Position numbers and translations under genes: made by a program
The notes under the pieces: model-generated
Seen by the model: only the letters and a program-made list of their open reading frames with translations
The model's database searches: none
What the model was told of the DNA's origin: nothing
Shown here: positions 9,474-18,165 of the stretch, piece by piece
Numbering within the stretch: the first letter of the stretch is position 1
How the letters are laid out: each line of letters opens with the position of its first letter
Origin: an uncultured Clostridia bacterium
Lineage (GTDB): Bacteria > Bacillota > Clostridia > TANB77 > CAG-508
Reading direction: 5' to 3'
Length of the DNA stretch: 64,000 nt
NCBI GenBank assembly: GCA_948739805.1
Contig: CAPYID010000001.1
Location: forward strand, 67,226 to 131,225

Positions 9474-10042
9474 GTGCGACCGTAAGGGGTCATTAAAAAT
9501 ATGTTGTTGGCACAACATTAGGTAAGATATGGAATTGCCTATTATCAACCGATTTATCCAAAGGGAAAACCCAATGGGGAGTGTAGCATATCGGTAACGG
9601 TGTTATTTAGCCAATCATCAGGCTATGAACGGACATCAAGATAAAATGTCTTATATGAGGATAAAAGTTGGATTACTTGAACGATAGTCAAAGGGGCTTT
9701 ATCGTCAGCCTTAACGGAAGATGATTATTTACGTTAAGTAGTATTAAGGTATATGTAGAGTTTAGCGAACTGCATATACACCATATCCTAATACTTCCCA
9801 GCCACAATAAGTGGAAAATGATGAAAGTCGTATCCGACAATAAGACAAGCTAGTTTTAATGATTACTAAACGGTGATAACCTAAGTTGAAATGCTTGAAT
9901 TTAAGCTATAGCAAGTTGTGCTTGAATATTCAATATGGTTACGGAGCTTTCGTAGTAGTCAGAGAATGGGAAAGCCATTTACAAGGCGAAGGAAAGCAGT
10001 TTATCAATTCAAAATATATTAAGGAAAGGTGTGTGAGACACT

Positions 10043-11857
10043 ATGAGAAGTCCAAAGATTATTTTGGAAAATCTACAAAAACATTCAAAAGAAGATAATT
10101 ACAAATATGAAAGATTATATAGAAATTTATATAATCCCGAATTTTATCTTCAAGCGTATCAAAACATCTATGCCAATACAGGAGCTATGACCTCTGGTAT
10201 AGATGGAATGACGTTAGACGGTTTTGGTAAAGATGTAGTAGAAAATTTAATTATGCAAATTAAAAATCATACTTATCAACCAAATCCAGTCAAAAGAGTA
10301 TATATCCCAAAGAAAAATGGAAAGAAAAGACCACTTGGAATATCATCTTCAGCAGATAAATTAGTGCAAGAAGTTATAAGAATGATATTAGAAAGTATTT
10401 ATGAACCAACTTTTTCAAAACGTTCACATGGATTTAGACACGATAAAAGCTGTTATACAGCTCTGCAACAAATACAAAGTACATTCACAGGTGTAAAATG
10501 GTTTGTAGAGGGAGATATTAAAGGCTATTTCGATAATATAGATCACCATATACTTGTGAATATATTAAGAGAACGAATTAAAGATGAAGCTTTTATAGAA
10601 TTAGTCTGGAAATTTCTAAAATCTGGATATATGGAAAATTGGAAATATAATGCAACTTATTCAGGAGTAGCACAAGGCTCAGGATTTAGTCCTATACTAG
10701 CAAATATTTATTTAGACAAGTTTGATAAATTCATTGAGAAATACAAAAACAGTTTTGACAAAGGAAATCAGAGGAGATTTAATACAGAGTATGGAAAATT
10801 TCAAGGAAGATATCAACTATTCAATGAAAAGTGCAAGAAAAATTGGGACAAAATGACCAATATTGAAAAACAAAATGCTAAAAACCATTTACAAAAACTT
10901 AAAAAGGATAGTCTTTCTGTACCTAGTAAAGACCCTATGGATAAAAATTATAGAAAGATACAATACACTAGATATTGTGATGATTTTCTAATTGGAATTA
11001 TAGGAAGTAAAGAAGATGCAACAAAAGTAAAACAAGATATTAAAGAATTTTTATTAAATGAATTAAAATTAGAATTATCAGACGAAAAGACTTTAATAAC
11101 AAGTGGTAAGGATAATGCAAAATTTTTAAGTTATGAAATTACAATTTGTCAAGACACGAAAACTAGAAAGACATCAAGAGGACAATGCAGAGTATTCAAT
11201 GGAAGAGTTAAACTTTATGTTCCAAAAGAAAAATGGGTTAATAAACTAAAACAATATAATATGCTTAAAATTATTAACGTAAAGGGACAGAAAGAAAAAT
11301 GGAAACCATTAGAAAGAGCAGAACTAGCATTTTTAAAACCAAATGAAATTGTAATGAGATATAATGAACAAATAAGAGGTTTATATAATTATTATAAGTT
11401 AGCAAATAATGTATCTGTATTAAATAAATACTATTATATAGCTGAATATAGTATGTGTAAAACACTTGCTTTGAAATATAGAATTACAATGACAAAAGCA
11501 AAATTAAAATTTACTAGAAATGGTATTTTTAGTGTACCTTATGAAACAAAAACAGGAACTAAATATGCAACTTTTTATAATAGTGGATTTACAAAATCTA
11601 GAAGACTTATGAAAGCTAATGAAGATATAATTCCAGATTATGCTGAACTATATAAACCAAAAGAATTATATAAAAGATTTAAGAAACAAAAATGTGAACT
11701 ATGTGGAAAGGAATACACAGATGTTAAAGTTCATCAAGTAGCCAGTCTAAAAGATTTGAACAATAAATTTGAATGGGAAAGACTAATGATAAATAAAAAT
11801 AGAAAAACTTTAATAGTTTGTAATGAGTGTCATAGACTTATTACAAGCAAAATGTAG
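10043..11857 (+). CDS. ltrA: group II intron reverse transcriptase/maturase with HNH endonuclease
   Basis: 604 residues; AAGGAAAGG lies before the ATG. Reverse-transcriptase blocks occur in order: VKRVYIPKKNGKKRPLGI (about residues 90-107), KRSHGFRHDKSC near 131, EGDIKGYFDNIDH near 158, the AQGSGFSPILANIYL block near 212 and the catalytic RYCDDF (YxDD) near 312. A maturase (X/thumb) region follows (about 410-520), then a C-terminal zinc/HNH domain with CELCGKEY, VHQVASL and CNECH. It splices the intron and carries out target-primed mobility. No CGG codon occurs in it. Confidence 0.95.
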   Translation: MRSPKIILENLQKHSKEDNYKYERLYRNLYNPEFYLQAYQNIYANTGAMTSGIDGMTLDGFGKDVVENLIMQIKNHTYQPNPVKRVYIPKKNGKKRPLGISSSADKLVQEVIRMILESIYEPTFSKRSHGFRHDKSCYTALQQIQSTFTGVKWFVEGDIKGYFDNIDHHILVNILRERIKDEAFIELVWKFLKSGYMENWKYNATYSGVAQGSGFSPILANIYLDKFDKFIEKYKNSFDKGNQRRFNTEYGKFQGRYQLFNEKCKKNWDKMTNIEKQNAKNHLQKLKKDSLSVPSKDPMDKNYRKIQYTRYCDDFLIGIIGSKEDATKVKQDIKEFLLNELKLELSDEKTLITSGKDNAKFLSYEITICQDTKTRKTSRGQCRVFNGRVKLYVPKEKWVNKLKQYNMLKIINVKGQKEKWKPLERAELAFLKPNEIVMRYNEQIRGLYNYYKLANNVSVLNKYYYIAEYSMCKTLALKYRITMTKAKLKFTRNGIFSVPYETKTGTKYATFYNSGFTKSRRLMKANEDIIPDYAELYKPKELYKRFKKQKCELCGKEYTDVKVHQVASLKDLNNKFEWERLMINKNRKTLIVCNECHRLITSKM

Positions 11858-11872
11858 ATTATGATAAATGGA

Positions 11873-11910
11873 GAGCCGTATACAGCGAGAGTTGTACGTG
11901 CGGTTCGGGG
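11873..11910 (+). ncRNA. group II intron domain V
   Basis: GAGCCGTATAC pairs with GTACGTGCGGTTC around the GCGAGAGT tip, the most conserved catalytic hairpin of group II introns. It lies just 3' of the maturase gene and 57 bases before the 3' splice site, the expected spacing for domains V and VI. Confidence 0.9.
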
Positions 11911-11967
11911 GCGAGTATTAGAAAACCTACCATAGTAATATGGCAAGGCGTTTAATACTTAGCCTAC

Positions 11968-12611
11968 AATGTTGCGTTACCACAGGATTTTGAAAAAATA
12001 CTTTCAACTATGCGTTCAAGAAATATATCTGTATCAATAATATTACAAAATTTATCACAATTAAAAGCCTTGTTTGAGAAAAGTTGGGAATCAATAGTAG
12101 GTAATTGTGATGAATTTTTATATTTAGGACGGAAATGAACAATCAAGTTTTAAGTATGTATCAGAAATGTTACGGAAAAGAAACAATTGATACAAATACT
12201 TATGGAAAAAGCACAGGACATAGTGGTAGTTATTCTACAAATTATCAAATCGCAGGTAGAGAATTATTAACACAAGATGAAATTAGAATGTTAGATAATG
12301 ATAATGCAATATTATTAATTAGAGGAGAAAAGCCAATAGTTGATAGAAAGTACAATATTTTAAAACATCCTAATGTTAAAAATACAACAGATGGACAAGC
12401 AAAGCCGTATGAACACGGAAAAACAGATAGAGCAAATGCAAGTATATTGAAACTAGAGCCAGATGAAATAGAACAAATTGAAGTAAAAGATATACAAGAA
12501 ATAAAACAATTTGAAAAGATATCAACAGAACTCTTATCAGAGGAAGATATAGAAAATTATTATATAATGGAGGAATATGAAAATGAAAGAGAAAAAGAAA
12601 ATAATAAGTAA
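11968..12611 (+). CDS. virD4: VirD4/TraG-type coupling protein, exon 2 (contains two CGG +1 shifts)
   Basis: C-terminal part of the coupling ATPase, resuming with NVALPQDFEKI directly after the intron. It holds RNISVSIILQNLSQLK, GNCDEFLYL and the conserved block TGRELLT-like (AGRELLTQDEIRML). Two further frame breaks lie 43 bases apart. At 12130 zero frame reads TTA GGA CGG AAA TGA; skipping C gives LGGNEQSS. At 12173 it reads ATG TTA CGG AAA; skipping C gives MLGKETIDTNTYG. Both restore glycines of the family's LGGNE and LLGKE motifs. The rest is one open frame to 12611, overlapping the next gene. So one functional VirD4 needs splicing and three recoding events. Confidence 0.88.
12130..12133 (+). 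other. CGGA recoding site 2 in virD4
   Basis: In-frame CGG after GGA, followed in zero frame by AAA TGA, so an unshifted ribosome would stop two codons later. The +1 reading gives the second glycine of the LGGNE motif of coupling proteins. Confidence 0.75.
12173..12176 (+). other. CGGA recoding site 3 in virD4
   Basis: In-frame CGG after TTA, 43 bases after site 2. The +1 reading gives the glycine of the LLGKE motif. Zero frame would reach TGA after five more codons. Confidence 0.75.
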
Positions 12612-12921
12612 AAACATTGTAATCAAATGTATAAAAAGATTAATGTTAATATTAGTAATGATAGTAAGTTTATTTGTGGCACAAGCCTCACACGTTTTTG
12701 GAGCAAATGACCCATTAGCCGTCATAAATAATTTATCAACATTTATTTTTAGTATAGTAAGAGCAATAGGAATGATACTAATGCTTTGGGGAATTGTACA
12801 AATTGGTATGGCATTAAAAAGCCACGACCCATCACAAAGAGCAAGTGGATTTATGACATTAGCAGGTGCAGTAATAATAACTTTTGCAAAAGAAATATTA
12901 GATTTAATTACAGGTGGTTAG
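12583..12921 (+). CDS. Maff2-family membrane protein (VirB2/pilin-like)
   Basis: 112 residues. The ATG at 12583 has GGAGGA 8 bases upstream and is preferred over an ATG two codons earlier that sits too close to it. An N-terminal signal-like helix (LMLILVMIVSLFVA, ending near HVFGAND) is followed by two membrane helices around residues 48-72 and 88-108, the latter GFMTLAGAVIITFAKEIL. Size and topology match the Maff-2 proteins that follow virD4 in Tn1549-like ICEs and are thought to be VirB2-like channel or pilin subunits. It overlaps virD4 by 29 bases. Confidence 0.8.
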   Translation: MKEKKKIISKNIVIKCIKRLMLILVMIVSLFVAQASHVFGANDPLAVINNLSTFIFSIVRAIGMILMLWGIVQIGMALKSHDPSQRASGFMTLAGAVIITFAKEILDLITGG

Positions 12922-12975
12922 AATAGGGGCAAGTTTAATTACTTGTCCTAATTTATTTAAAGGAGGCGAGAAAAA

Positions 12976-13813
12976 TTGTCAGACAATTGGGTAGTAGGAA
13001 ATTTACAATATGCATTAAGTGTATGGAACGAAAAATTAAATGAAATATGGACACTTATAACACAAACACCAGAAGACTTTAAAGGTGGTTCAATATGGAA
13101 TATTGTAGTAAATATAAATGGAGCAATACAAGCAATAGGATTAGCTTTACTTGTATTGTTCTTTTTATTTGGAATTGTAAAAACTTGTTCTTCGTTTGCA
13201 GAGGTAAAAAAGCCAGAGCAGGTACTAAAATTATTTATAAGATTTATATTAACAAAAACTGCAGTAACCTATGGATTAGAATTAATGTTAGCAGTATTTA
13301 AAATAACACAAGGAATAATGCAAACTATAATGGAAAGTGTAGGAATAGGTGGATTAACGCAATCAACATTACCACCAGAAATGATAGTAGCCATAGAGAG
13401 TTGCAATTTTTTTGAGAGTATACCACTTTGGGCAGTAACACTTATACGGAGGACTATTAGTAATGGTTTTATCATTTGTAATGATATTCTCTGTTTATGG
13501 AAGATTTTTTAAAATATTCTTTTATACTGCTTTAGCACCAATACCACTTTCAACTTTTGCAGGAGAACCTAGTCAACAAATAGGCAGGAGTTTTATAAAA
13601 AGTTTTTGTGCAGTGTGTTTAGAGGGAGCAATAATAATACTTGCTTGTATAATATTCACACAATTTGCAAGTTCTCCACCTGTTATAGATACAAATGCTC
13701 AAGCAGTAAATCAAGTATGGAGTTATATAGGCGAGTTAGTATTTAATATGCTAGTTTTAGTTGGAACAGTTAAAATGAGTGATAGAGTAGTAAGAGAAAT
13801 GCTAGGATTATAG
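12976..13813 (+). CDS. VirB6/TrbL-like conjugation membrane protein (contains one CGG +1 shift)
   Basis: TTG start with AGGAGGCG 7 bases upstream. The reconstructed protein has about 278 residues, the usual length, with five to six membrane segments; the first is AIGLALLVLFFLFGIV near residue 60. The frame breaks at 13447: zero frame reads CTT ATA CGG AGG and ends at 13512. Skipping the C gives LIGGLLVMVLSFVMIFSVYGRFFK, the conserved membrane block of the family, and the frame runs on to 13813 through APIPLSTFAGE. The product should form the inner-membrane pore of the transfer machine. Confidence 0.85.
13447..13450 (+). other. CGGA recoding site 4 in virB6
   Basis: In-frame CGG (codon 158) after ATA. 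The +1 reading supplies the first glycine of a Gly-Gly pair at the start of a conserved membrane helix; unshifted translation leaves the frame of the pore domain and stops 21 codons later. Confidence 0.75.
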
Positions 13814-13841
13814 AAAAAATGAAAGAAGGGAGAAATATATA

Positions 13842-13886
13842 TGGAAGATATAATAATGAGTGATATGATATGGTGTTAGAATAGAT
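13842..13886 (+). pseudogene. 5' remnant of a small transfer gene split by the IS3 element
   Basis: ATG at 13842 after GAAGGGAG begins MEDIIMSDMI and hits TAG within 13 codons. The tail GVRID before the insertion is in another frame and joins smoothly to DPIGRI on the other side (15155). So the gene carries a small frame defect as well as the insertion and is probably dead. Confidence 0.5.
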
Positions 13887-13954
13887 ATATGGACACATTT
13901 TATGAGAGAGTGTATAATAAATTATGTACACTAAACTGAAAGGAGTGTGTCAAA

Positions 13955-14221
13955 ATGGCAACAAAAAAGTATGATGAAGATTTTAAACAAATGATAGTAG
14001 AATTATATGAAAATAAGAAGCCAGTATGTGAAATAAAACGTGAATATGGCATACCAGATGCAACGTTGTATCGTTGGATAAAGGAATATGGAAAAATAAG
14101 AACAGAAACAGGAGAAACAACAAATAACCATGAAATGAAGAAATTAAAAAAAGAAAATTTAAAATTAAAAGAAGAACTAGAAATATTAAAAAAAGCGATT
14201 GCCATATTCACGCCGAAATAG
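13955..14221 (+). CDS. IS3-family transposase OrfA
   Basis: 88 residues with AAAGGAG upstream. The first 50 residues form a helix-turn-helix (YDEDFKQMIVELYE then IKREYGIPDATLYRWIKEYG) that binds the element ends; the rest is a leucine-zipper-like coil (KKLKKENLKLKEELEILKKA). A run of seven A followed by GCG at 14188-14197 is a standard -1 slippery site that would fuse OrfA to the OrfB frame (read-through frame open from there). This -1 shift is normal for IS3 and is unrelated to the CGG events. Confidence 0.92.
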   Translation: MATKKYDEDFKQMIVELYENKKPVCEIKREYGIPDATLYRWIKEYGKIRTETGETTNNHEMKKLKKENLKLKEELEILKKAIAIFTPK

Positions 14222-14274
14222 AAGAAAAAGTAAAATTTATAAAAAATAATAGAAAAGTACATGATATAAGAACA

Positions 14275-15090
14275 ATGTGCAAAGTATTAGGAATAGCACG
14301 TTCAGAGTATTATTATCAAATAAATAAAAAGAAAAATAGATATAAAGAAGCAAATGAAAAATTAGATAAGGAAATAAAAGAAGAATACGAAAAATCAAAA
14401 GGAAGATATGGCTCACCAAAAATACAGAAAAGACTAGAAAAAAGAGGTATAAGAGCAAGTCAAAAAAGAATAGCAAGAAGAATGAAAGAAATGGGATTAA
14501 GGTCAATTACAGTAAAAAAGTTTAGACCAAGTGGGAGCAAAGGAAAAGTAGATGATACAAATAAGCCAAATTTGTTAGCACAAAATTTTAAAGCAGAAGG
14601 GTTACGAGAAAAAATGGTATCAGATATTACGTACATATATACAAAAGAAAAAGGATGGACATACTTAGCAATAGTTATGGACTTGTATAGCTTGAGTGTC
14701 ATAGGATACAGCTATGGAGAGACAATGGAAGCAGAGTTAGTAATAAAAGCAATACAAAATGCTAGGGCAAAAGGAAAATTCAAAGAAGGAGCAATATTTC
14801 ATAGTGATTTAGGCTCTCAATATACATCGAATAAAGTTGAAAAATATTTGAAAGAACTAGAGTTAGTACACTCGTATAGCAAGAAGGGATACCCTTATGA
14901 TAATGCTAGTATGGAAAGCTTCAATGCCATATTAAAGAAAGAAGAAGTAAATTTACACGTGTATAAAACATTTGAAGAAGCAAAAAGAACAATATTTGAA
15001 TTTATAGAAAGTTGGTATAATCGCAGAAGAATACATTCATCTATAGGTTATAAAATACCATATGAACTAGAAAATCAAAAAATATGTTAG
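14275..15090 (+). CDS. IS3-family transposase OrfB (DDE integrase core)
   Basis: 271 residues from the internal ATG; normally made as OrfAB by the -1 shift, whose frame is open from about 14195. A helix-turn-helix-21-like part (SPKIQKRLEKRGIRASQKRI) precedes the rve core with the catalytic triad: D in MVSDITYIYT, D in FHSDLGSQYTS and E in NASMESFNAILKKE, then the closing HSSIGYKIPYE. The gene appears intact, so the element could still move. Confidence 0.93.
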   Translation: MCKVLGIARSEYYYQINKKKNRYKEANEKLDKEIKEEYEKSKGRYGSPKIQKRLEKRGIRASQKRIARRMKEMGLRSITVKKFRPSGSKGKVDDTNKPNLLAQNFKAEGLREKMVSDITYIYTKEKGWTYLAIVMDLYSLSVIGYSYGETMEAELVIKAIQNARAKGKFKEGAIFHSDLGSQYTSNKVEKYLKELELVHSYSKKGYPYDNASMESFNAILKKEEVNLHVYKTFEEAKRTIFEFIESWYNRRRIHSSIGYKIPYELENQKIC

Positions 15091-15154
15091 TATAACAAGA
15101 CACTAACAAAAATATAAAAAAATTCTCAAAAAAAGTGTCCAAAAACTTGACATA

Positions 15155-15436
15155 GATCCAATAGGACGTATTAAAAAATATGTAAGAAAAACTAGAATTT
15201 GTGGTGGAAGAGTTGATGATGTAGTAGATAATAAAAAAGAATTAACACAATATTTATTAGAAACATTTCGAGATGGAGATTTAATATTTGTCCGTGCAGA
15301 TGGAAATATATATGAAGTTCGTTCAAAACAAGTTATTATGTCTAAAGCTGAGTCTTTAAAAATGGATGAACAGATAGAAAAAGAAAGAGAAGAGTTTAGA
15401 AAAAGAATACAAAAAAATAAAGAAATAGAAAGGTAG
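15155..15436 (+). pseudogene. 3' part of small transfer gene interrupted by IS3
   Basis: An open frame without its own start begins DPIGRIKKYVRKTRICGG, then VDDVVDNKKELTQYLLETF, and ends at TAG 15434-15436. It has the size and place of the short conserved protein between virB6 and prgI in related ICEs. Separated from its start by the IS copy, it is unlikely to be expressed as a normal protein. Confidence 0.6.
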
Positions 15437-15442
15437 GTTTGT

Positions 15443-15937
15443 ATGGAAATTAAGATAAATAAAGAAATAAGAGATTATAAAGAAACAATATTTTTTGGGT
15501 TATCTATGAGGCAATTTATATTTTCACTAATTGCCTGTGGAGTAGCAGTGTTATTGTATTTTTTATTAAAACCTCATTTTGGACTAGAAGTATTATCGTG
15601 GGTTTGCATACTAGGGGCTATTCCATTTGGAGTATTAGGTTTTGTAAAATACAATGGAATGAACGCAGAAGAATTTATATGGGCGTGGATTAAATCTGAA
15701 ATACTAATGCCAAGAGTGTTATTATTTAAACCAGAAAATATGTATGAAAAACTTTTAGAGCCAGAATATAAAAGATTAGAAAAGGAGGAATTGAAAAGTG
15801 AAACTACTAAAAGAACTTTTGAATTTTTTAAAATTAAATCAAGAAAAGGAAACAGACAGAATACCAAGAACTGTACAACAAGCAATACCAATCAAGAAGA
15901 TATACGAAAATGGAATATTTCAAGTTGGAATGAATAG
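15443..15937 (+). CDS. PrgI-family conjugation membrane protein
   Basis: 164 residues. N-terminal MEIKINKEIRDYKETIFFGLSM then two membrane helices (about 24-42 and 48-68) are the classic PrgI/TcpE-like layout that precedes VirB4 in Gram-positive transfer operons, where it anchors the ATPase to the membrane. The domain ends near residue 115 (LLEPEYKRLEKEEL). The reading frame then runs 140 bases into virB4 in another frame and gives a basic tail of low complexity. Relatives usually stop close to the virB4 start, so the tail may be a lost-stop extension. Confidence 0.85.
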   Translation: MEIKINKEIRDYKETIFFGLSMRQFIFSLIACGVAVLLYFLLKPHFGLEVLSWVCILGAIPFGVLGFVKYNGMNAEEFIWAWIKSEILMPRVLLFKPENMYEKLLEPEYKRLEKEELKSETTKRTFEFFKIKSRKGNRQNTKNCTTSNTNQEDIRKWNISSWNE

Positions 15938-18161
15938 GTATTCAAAAACTTATAAATTTACAGATACAAATTATATGGTATTAGGAAAAGAAGAACAAGA
16001 AAGAATGTTTGTAGGTTATGGAGATATAACAAATACACTAGATTATAATTCATTTCCCAAAATAACAATTATAAATAGAAGACTTAATAAAGTCGACTTT
16101 GAAAATAAAATAAAAATGCCAGTAGGAAATGATAATCTTACAATATATCGAGAAGACCTTAATACAGTATTTTCCAAAAACTCGATAGAATCGCAAGGAG
16201 TTATACAAGAAAAGCTATTAACTATTACAACAAATAAGAAAAATATTAATGATGCAGAACAATATTTTTCTGGAAAAGAAGTAGAAATAGGAAAAGGATT
16301 TGCAAAATTAGATTCAAAACTTACAGAATTAGATATTAACGAAAGATTAAGAATATTTTATGACTTTTTTAGAACTGGAGAAGAAGATTTGTATCATTTC
16401 AATATAAAAGCAAGTATGCAAAAAGGACATAGCTTTAAAGATTATATATCTCCAGATAGTTTTGAATTTAGGGAAGACTATTTCAAAATTGGAAATAGAT
16501 ATGGCAGAGTATTATTTTTAAAAGAATTTGCAACCTTTATTAAAGACGATATAATATCAGAACTAACAGACTTAAACAAAAATATGATGTTAAGTATTGA
16601 TATGAAACCAGTACCAAGAGAAGAGGCAATAAAATTAGCAGAAAAAAAGATAATGGAAGTTGAAACTAATATTGCAAAATGGCAGAAGAGCCAAAATGAA
16701 CACAACAATTTTTCAGCAGAATTACCTTATGATTTACAAAGACAAAGAGAAGAAAGTAAAGAATTTTTAAATGACTTAACAGAACGTGACCAAAAAATGT
16801 TTTTATCAACAATAACAATAGTCCATACTGCAGATACAAAAGAAGAACTAGAAAATGATACAGAATATTTAAAAGGTATAGCAGGAAGACATTTATGCCA
16901 ATTAGGAATATTTAGATACCAACAATTAGATGCATTAAATACAGTAATGCCGTATGGATTAAAGAAAGTAAAAATAACAAGAACACTAACAACAGAAAGT
17001 TTATCAGCATTTATGCCAATGAAAGTGCAAGAAATACAAGATACACACGGAATTTATTATGGCAAAAATGCTATTTCAAAAAATATGATATTAATAGATA
17101 GACACGAGTTACAAAATGGTAACTCTTTTATTTTAGGTGTAAGTGGAAGCGGAAAGAGTTTTACTGCAAAACAAGAAATAACACAAATAGCATTAAAAGA
17201 TAAAAATGCAGACATTATAATTATAGACCCAGAGGCAGAATACAAATCACTTATACAAAACTTAGGAGGAGAAGTAATTAAAATATCAGCAAATAGCAAT
17301 AATCATATAAATGCACTAGATATAAATAAAGATTATGGAGAAAATAAAGACCCCATAAAAGATAAATCAGAATTTGTGCTTTCTTTATGTGAGCAAATGA
17401 TGGGAAAAGATGGAGCAATAGGAAAACACAAATCACTTATAGACAGATGCACAAGGACAGTTTATAAAAATTATATAGATAATAACTATAAGGGAACACC
17501 ACCTACATTAGAAGATTTTAGACAATTATTACTTAAACAAACAGACCCAGAGGCAAGAGAAATTGCACTATCAATAGAATTATTTACAAAAGGAAGTTTA
17601 GACACATTTGCAAAGCCAACTAATGTAGAAGTAAATAATAGAATGATATGTTATGACATAATAGAGTTAGGAGAACACCTTATGCCTATTGGAATGCTTG
17701 TAATATTAGATAATATACTAAATAGAATTTCAAAAAATAGAGAAAAAGGAAAAACAACATATATATTTATAGATGAAATATATTTGTTATTTAAGTATCA
17801 ATACACTGCATATTTTATGGAAAAGCTATGGAAAAGAATAAGAAAATATGGAGGTTTTGCAACTGGAATTACTCAAAATATAACTGAATTATTATTAAAA
17901 GAAGAGGCAAGTAGAATGCTATCTAATAGTGAACTTATAATAATGTTAAATCAGTCAACAACAGATAGAGATAAGCTTGCAGACTTTTTGCATATACCAG
18001 AAAATGAATTGAATTTTATAACAAATTCTAATACTGGAGAGGGACTAATAAAAGCAAGAAATTCAATAATACCATTTAGAAACATATTTCCAAAGAATAC
18101 GAAATTATACAAGCTAATGACAACAAAACCAAAAGAGAAATTTGAATATGAGGAGGAATAA
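15798..18161 (+). CDS. virB4: VirB4-type conjugation ATPase
   Basis: 787 residues; GTG start with AAAGGAGG 10 bases upstream. An N-terminal VirB4 domain (about 40-380) is followed by the P-loop ATPase: Walker A GVSGSGKS near residue 445, IIIDPEAEYKSL near 473 and Walker B TYIFIDEIYLLF near 655, then the TGITQNITELL sensor block. It powers assembly or substrate transfer of the type IV secretion channel at the membrane. The gene overlaps prgI by 140 bases and is followed after 4 bases by the sortase gene. No CGG codon and no frame break are present over 2.3 kb. Confidence 0.95.
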   Translation: MKLLKELLNFLKLNQEKETDRIPRTVQQAIPIKKIYENGIFQVGMNRYSKTYKFTDTNYMVLGKEEQERMFVGYGDITNTLDYNSFPKITIINRRLNKVDFENKIKMPVGNDNLTIYREDLNTVFSKNSIESQGVIQEKLLTITTNKKNINDAEQYFSGKEVEIGKGFAKLDSKLTELDINERLRIFYDFFRTGEEDLYHFNIKASMQKGHSFKDYISPDSFEFREDYFKIGNRYGRVLFLKEFATFIKDDIISELTDLNKNMMLSIDMKPVPREEAIKLAEKKIMEVETNIAKWQKSQNEHNNFSAELPYDLQRQREESKEFLNDLTERDQKMFLSTITIVHTADTKEELENDTEYLKGIAGRHLCQLGIFRYQQLDALNTVMPYGLKKVKITRTLTTESLSAFMPMKVQEIQDTHGIYYGKNAISKNMILIDRHELQNGNSFILGVSGSGKSFTAKQEITQIALKDKNADIIIIDPEAEYKSLIQNLGGEVIKISANSNNHINALDINKDYGENKDPIKDKSEFVLSLCEQMMGKDGAIGKHKSLIDRCTRTVYKNYIDNNYKGTPPTLEDFRQLLLKQTDPEAREIALSIELFTKGSLDTFAKPTNVEVNNRMICYDIIELGEHLMPIGMLVILDNILNRISKNREKGKTTYIFIDEIYLLFKYQYTAYFMEKLWKRIRKYGGFATGITQNITELLLKEEASRMLSNSELIIMLNQSTTDRDKLADFLHIPENELNFITNSNTGEGLIKARNSIIPFRNIFPKNTKLYKLMTTKPKEKFEYEEE

Positions 18162-18165
18162 ATAG

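Larger units (their letters stand above)
9474..11967 (+). mobile_element. group II intron inserted in virD4
   Basis: The insert starts with GTGCGACC, a normal bacterial group II 5' end (GUGYG), and ends with CCTAC (AY). It lies exactly between the codons for DEFA and NVALP, so precise splicing leaves virD4 in frame. The 5' 570 bases carry no credible gene and should fold into domains I-III; the RT/maturase gene occupies domain IV (10043-11857). Domain V is at 11873-11910 and domain VI follows to the end. Length is 2494 bases, and all expected parts are present, so the intron looks able to splice and move. Confidence 0.9.
13890..15141 (+). mobile_element. IS3-family (IS150-like) insertion sequence
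   Basis: Terminal inverted repeats TGGACACATTTTATGAGA (left) and TGGACACTTTTTTTGAGA (right, read inward) bound an orfA-orfB pair. ATAGAT occurs just outside on both sides (13881-13886 and 15152-15157), but it does not abut the repeats on the right, so the target duplication is uncertain. The insertion splits a small transfer gene between virB6 and prgI. Confidence 0.88.

Noticed and set aside
9886..10098. 70-codon open frame upstream of the maturase gene
   Set aside because: It lies in the structural RNA part of the group II intron, has no ribosome site and overlaps the maturase start.
8264..12611. virD4 as a simple pseudogene
   Set aside because: Three breaks of one kind at conserved glycines, with 600 other codons intact and a precise intron, do not look like random decay.
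13869..13875. A possible sixth recoding site ATA TGGT before the IS3 insertion, where a +1 shift would join GVRID to DPIGRI
   Set aside because: The codon is TGG, not CGG, the gene is already broken by the IS, and loss of a TA dinucleotide from an ATATAT run explains the break equally well.
14188..14197. A7 run at the orfA/orfB junction as a recoding site of interest
   Set aside because: This is the standard -1 frameshift of IS3-family elements and is unrelated to the +1 events.
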